A stretch of DNA of 64,000 nucleotides, taken from contig JANSXZ010000005.1 in NCBI GenBank assembly GCA_024742705.1, positions 62,001 through 126,000 on the forward strand, read 5' to 3'. A model generated the notes under the pieces. The model had not been told where the DNA came from and searched no databases. It was given only the letters and a program-made list of their open reading frames with translations. The position numbers and the translations under genes are program-made. The stretch is from Paracoccaceae bacterium. Lineage in GTDB: Bacteria > Pseudomonadota > Alphaproteobacteria > Rhodobacterales > Rhodobacteraceae. Shown here piece by piece: positions 62,943 through 64,000 of the stretch (the first letter of the stretch is position 1; each line of letters begins with the position of its first letter).

Positions 62943-64000
62943 ATGGCACCGCGCGACATCCTGACATCGACGCATTGGGGCACCTACCGGGTCGAGCGCA
63001 GCGACGGGCGCGTCACCGCGCTGCACCCCTTCGAGAAAGACCCCGATCCATCGCCAATCGGCCCCGGCATCGTCGATGTTCTCGACGGCCCCACCCGGAT
63101 CACCGCGCCGATGGTGCGCGAAAGCTGGCTGCGCGACGGGCCCGGCGCGCGCGGCGATCTGCGCGGCAGCGACCGCTTTGTCGAAGTGTCGTGGGAAACG
63201 GCAAACCGTCTCGTTGCCGACGAAATCACCCGCGTGCGTCGCGACCACGGCAATGCCGCGATCTACGCCGGGTCGTATGGCTGGGCCAGTGCCGGGCGGT
63301 TTCACCACGCCCAGGGGCAGCTCAAGCGGTTTCTGAACCTCGCGGGTGGGTTCACATCCTCGGTGAACACCTACAGCTATGCCGCCGCCGAAGTCATCGT
63401 ACCGCATGTTCTGGGCAGTTTCCGCGGACACCTCGAACGCACGACAAGCTGGCGGTCGGTGGCGGAAAATGCTGACCTTCTCGTCGCTTTTGGCGGTGTC
63501 CCGCTGAAGAACGGCCAGATCAGCCAGGGCGGTCTGGGCGCGCATGTGCAAAGGTCGGGCGTGGCCGCCGCCCATGCCGCCGGGGTGCGCTTCGTCAATA
63601 TCTCGCCGCTGCGGTCGGATGTGATGGCCGCCGTCGGGGCCGAATGGATCGCGCCCCGCCCCTCGACCGATGCCGCCATGATGCTGGGGCTTGCGCATGT
63701 CCTTCTGAATGAGGATCTGCACGACCAGGCGTTTCTGGATCGCTATTGCGTGGGGTTCGACCGTTTCGCGGCCTATCTGCGTGGCGAAACCGACGGCACC
63801 CCCAAGACCGCCGCATGGGCGGCCGACATCTGCGGCCTGCACGAAGACGCGCTGCGGGATCTGGCGCGCCGCATGGCCGCCAGCCGCACCATGATCTCGG
63901 TCAGCTGGTCGCTGACCCGCCAGGACCACGGCGAACAACCCTTCTGGGCGGCGATTGCGCTGGCATCCATGCTGGGGCAGATCGGCCTGCCGGGAACCGG
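62943..64000 (+). CDS. Molybdopterin-dependent oxidoreductase, BisC/TorA/DMSO-reductase family (partial)
   Basis: The first 352 codons of a large molybdoenzyme, cut off by the window. It has no N-terminal iron-sulfur cysteine motif and no Tat signal, so it is likely cytoplasmic, like BisC. The DMSO-reductase-type core reads YAGSYGWASAGRFHHAQGQL near 108-127, followed by NTYSYAAAEVIVPHV, where S145 is the probable molybdenum ligand. FVNISPLRSD and the ATG at 62943 (GGGGGAAC upstream) support the start. Candidate substrates: biotin sulfoxide, DMSO, TMAO or methionine sulfoxide; which cannot be told. Confidence 0.9.
   Translation, partial: MAPRDILTSTHWGTYRVERSDGRVTALHPFEKDPDPSPIGPGIVDVLDGPTRITAPMVRESWLRDGPGARGDLRGSDRFVEVSWETANRLVADEITRVRRDHGNAAIYAGSYGWASAGRFHHAQGQLKRFLNLAGGFTSSVNTYSYAAAEVIVPHVLGSFRGHLERTTSWRSVAENADLLVAFGGVPLKNGQISQGGLGAHVQRSGVAAAHAAGVRFVNISPLRSDVMAAVGAEWIAPRPSTDAAMMLGLAHVLLNEDLHDQAFLDRYCVGFDRFAAYLRGETDGTPKTAAWAADICGLHEDALRDLARRMAASRTMISVSWSLTRQDHGEQPFWAAIALASMLGQIGLPGT

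Overview
The window looks like chromosomal DNA of an alphaproteobacterium, most likely in the order Rhodobacterales (Roseobacter/Rhodobacter/Paracoccus side). This is inferred from high GC content, the ctaC-ctaB-ctaG-ctaE cytochrome oxidase order, a lysC-ptsP pair, a flp/tad pilus locus with short 'GAVTVDW' pilins, and a urtABCDE urea transporter. I saw no rRNA, tRNA, insertion sequence, prophage or CRISPR. The window holds one clearly broken gene, urtA, and is cut through a hydrolase-like gene on the left and a molybdoenzyme gene on the right.

Layout. 1-8101: minus-strand housekeeping genes: a DksA/TraR-type zinc protein, the elongation factor lepA, the nitrogen-PTS enzyme ptsP with lysC, a short-chain dehydrogenase, a DUF1178 protein and a NUDIX hydrolase. 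The lepA-ptsP gap carries an AT-rich patch with two opposed DnaA-box-like 9-mers and an exact IHF consensus. 8230-13864: EcsC, a GNAT acetyltransferase, a flavin reductase, a bidirectional terminator, a BCCT transporter and a SulP transporter. 14107-15584: mtnP and apt, which together salvage adenine from methylthioadenosine. 15603-19928: a GlcD-like flavoprotein, a secreted metallo-beta-lactamase-fold protein, and rimK overlapping an AstE/aspartoacylase-like zinc hydrolase. 20155-27591: surf1-thrC-M16 peptidase-GNAT, joined by overlaps, then the cytochrome aa3 accessory operon ctaC-ctaB-small protein-ctaG-ctaE. 27756-33467: tldD, dprA and topA.

33574-35958 is unusual. Two CoA-transferase subunit genes are separated by a gene for a LOV photoreceptor fused to a histidine-kinase-like module whose phospho-acceptor histidine is missing. 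After a 23-bp triple tandem repeat and a lytic transglycosylase comes the tad (type IVc pilus) locus, 37145-49105: two pilins, cpaB, cpaC, an OmpA-like lipoprotein, cpaE, cpaF, tadB, tadC, two TPR lipoproteins, cpaA and an extra AAA+ ATPase. TadE/F/G-type minor pilins are absent here. 49153-56630 holds a ligase-associated-type helicase, then a small membrane protein, an ABC exporter (ATPase plus FtsX-type permease), an AttH/CrtC-like secreted protein and a PPOX flavoprotein.

56957-62881 is urtABCDE. The substrate-binding gene urtA has an in-frame TAA where related proteins have a tyrosine, yet its sequence continues in frame and looks conserved to the normal C-terminus. urtBCDE are intact. 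The window ends in a BisC/TorA/DMSO-reductase-family molybdoenzyme.

Protein functions are inferred from recognised family motifs read by eye. No database search or alignment was run, so start sites and regulatory sites remain predictions.
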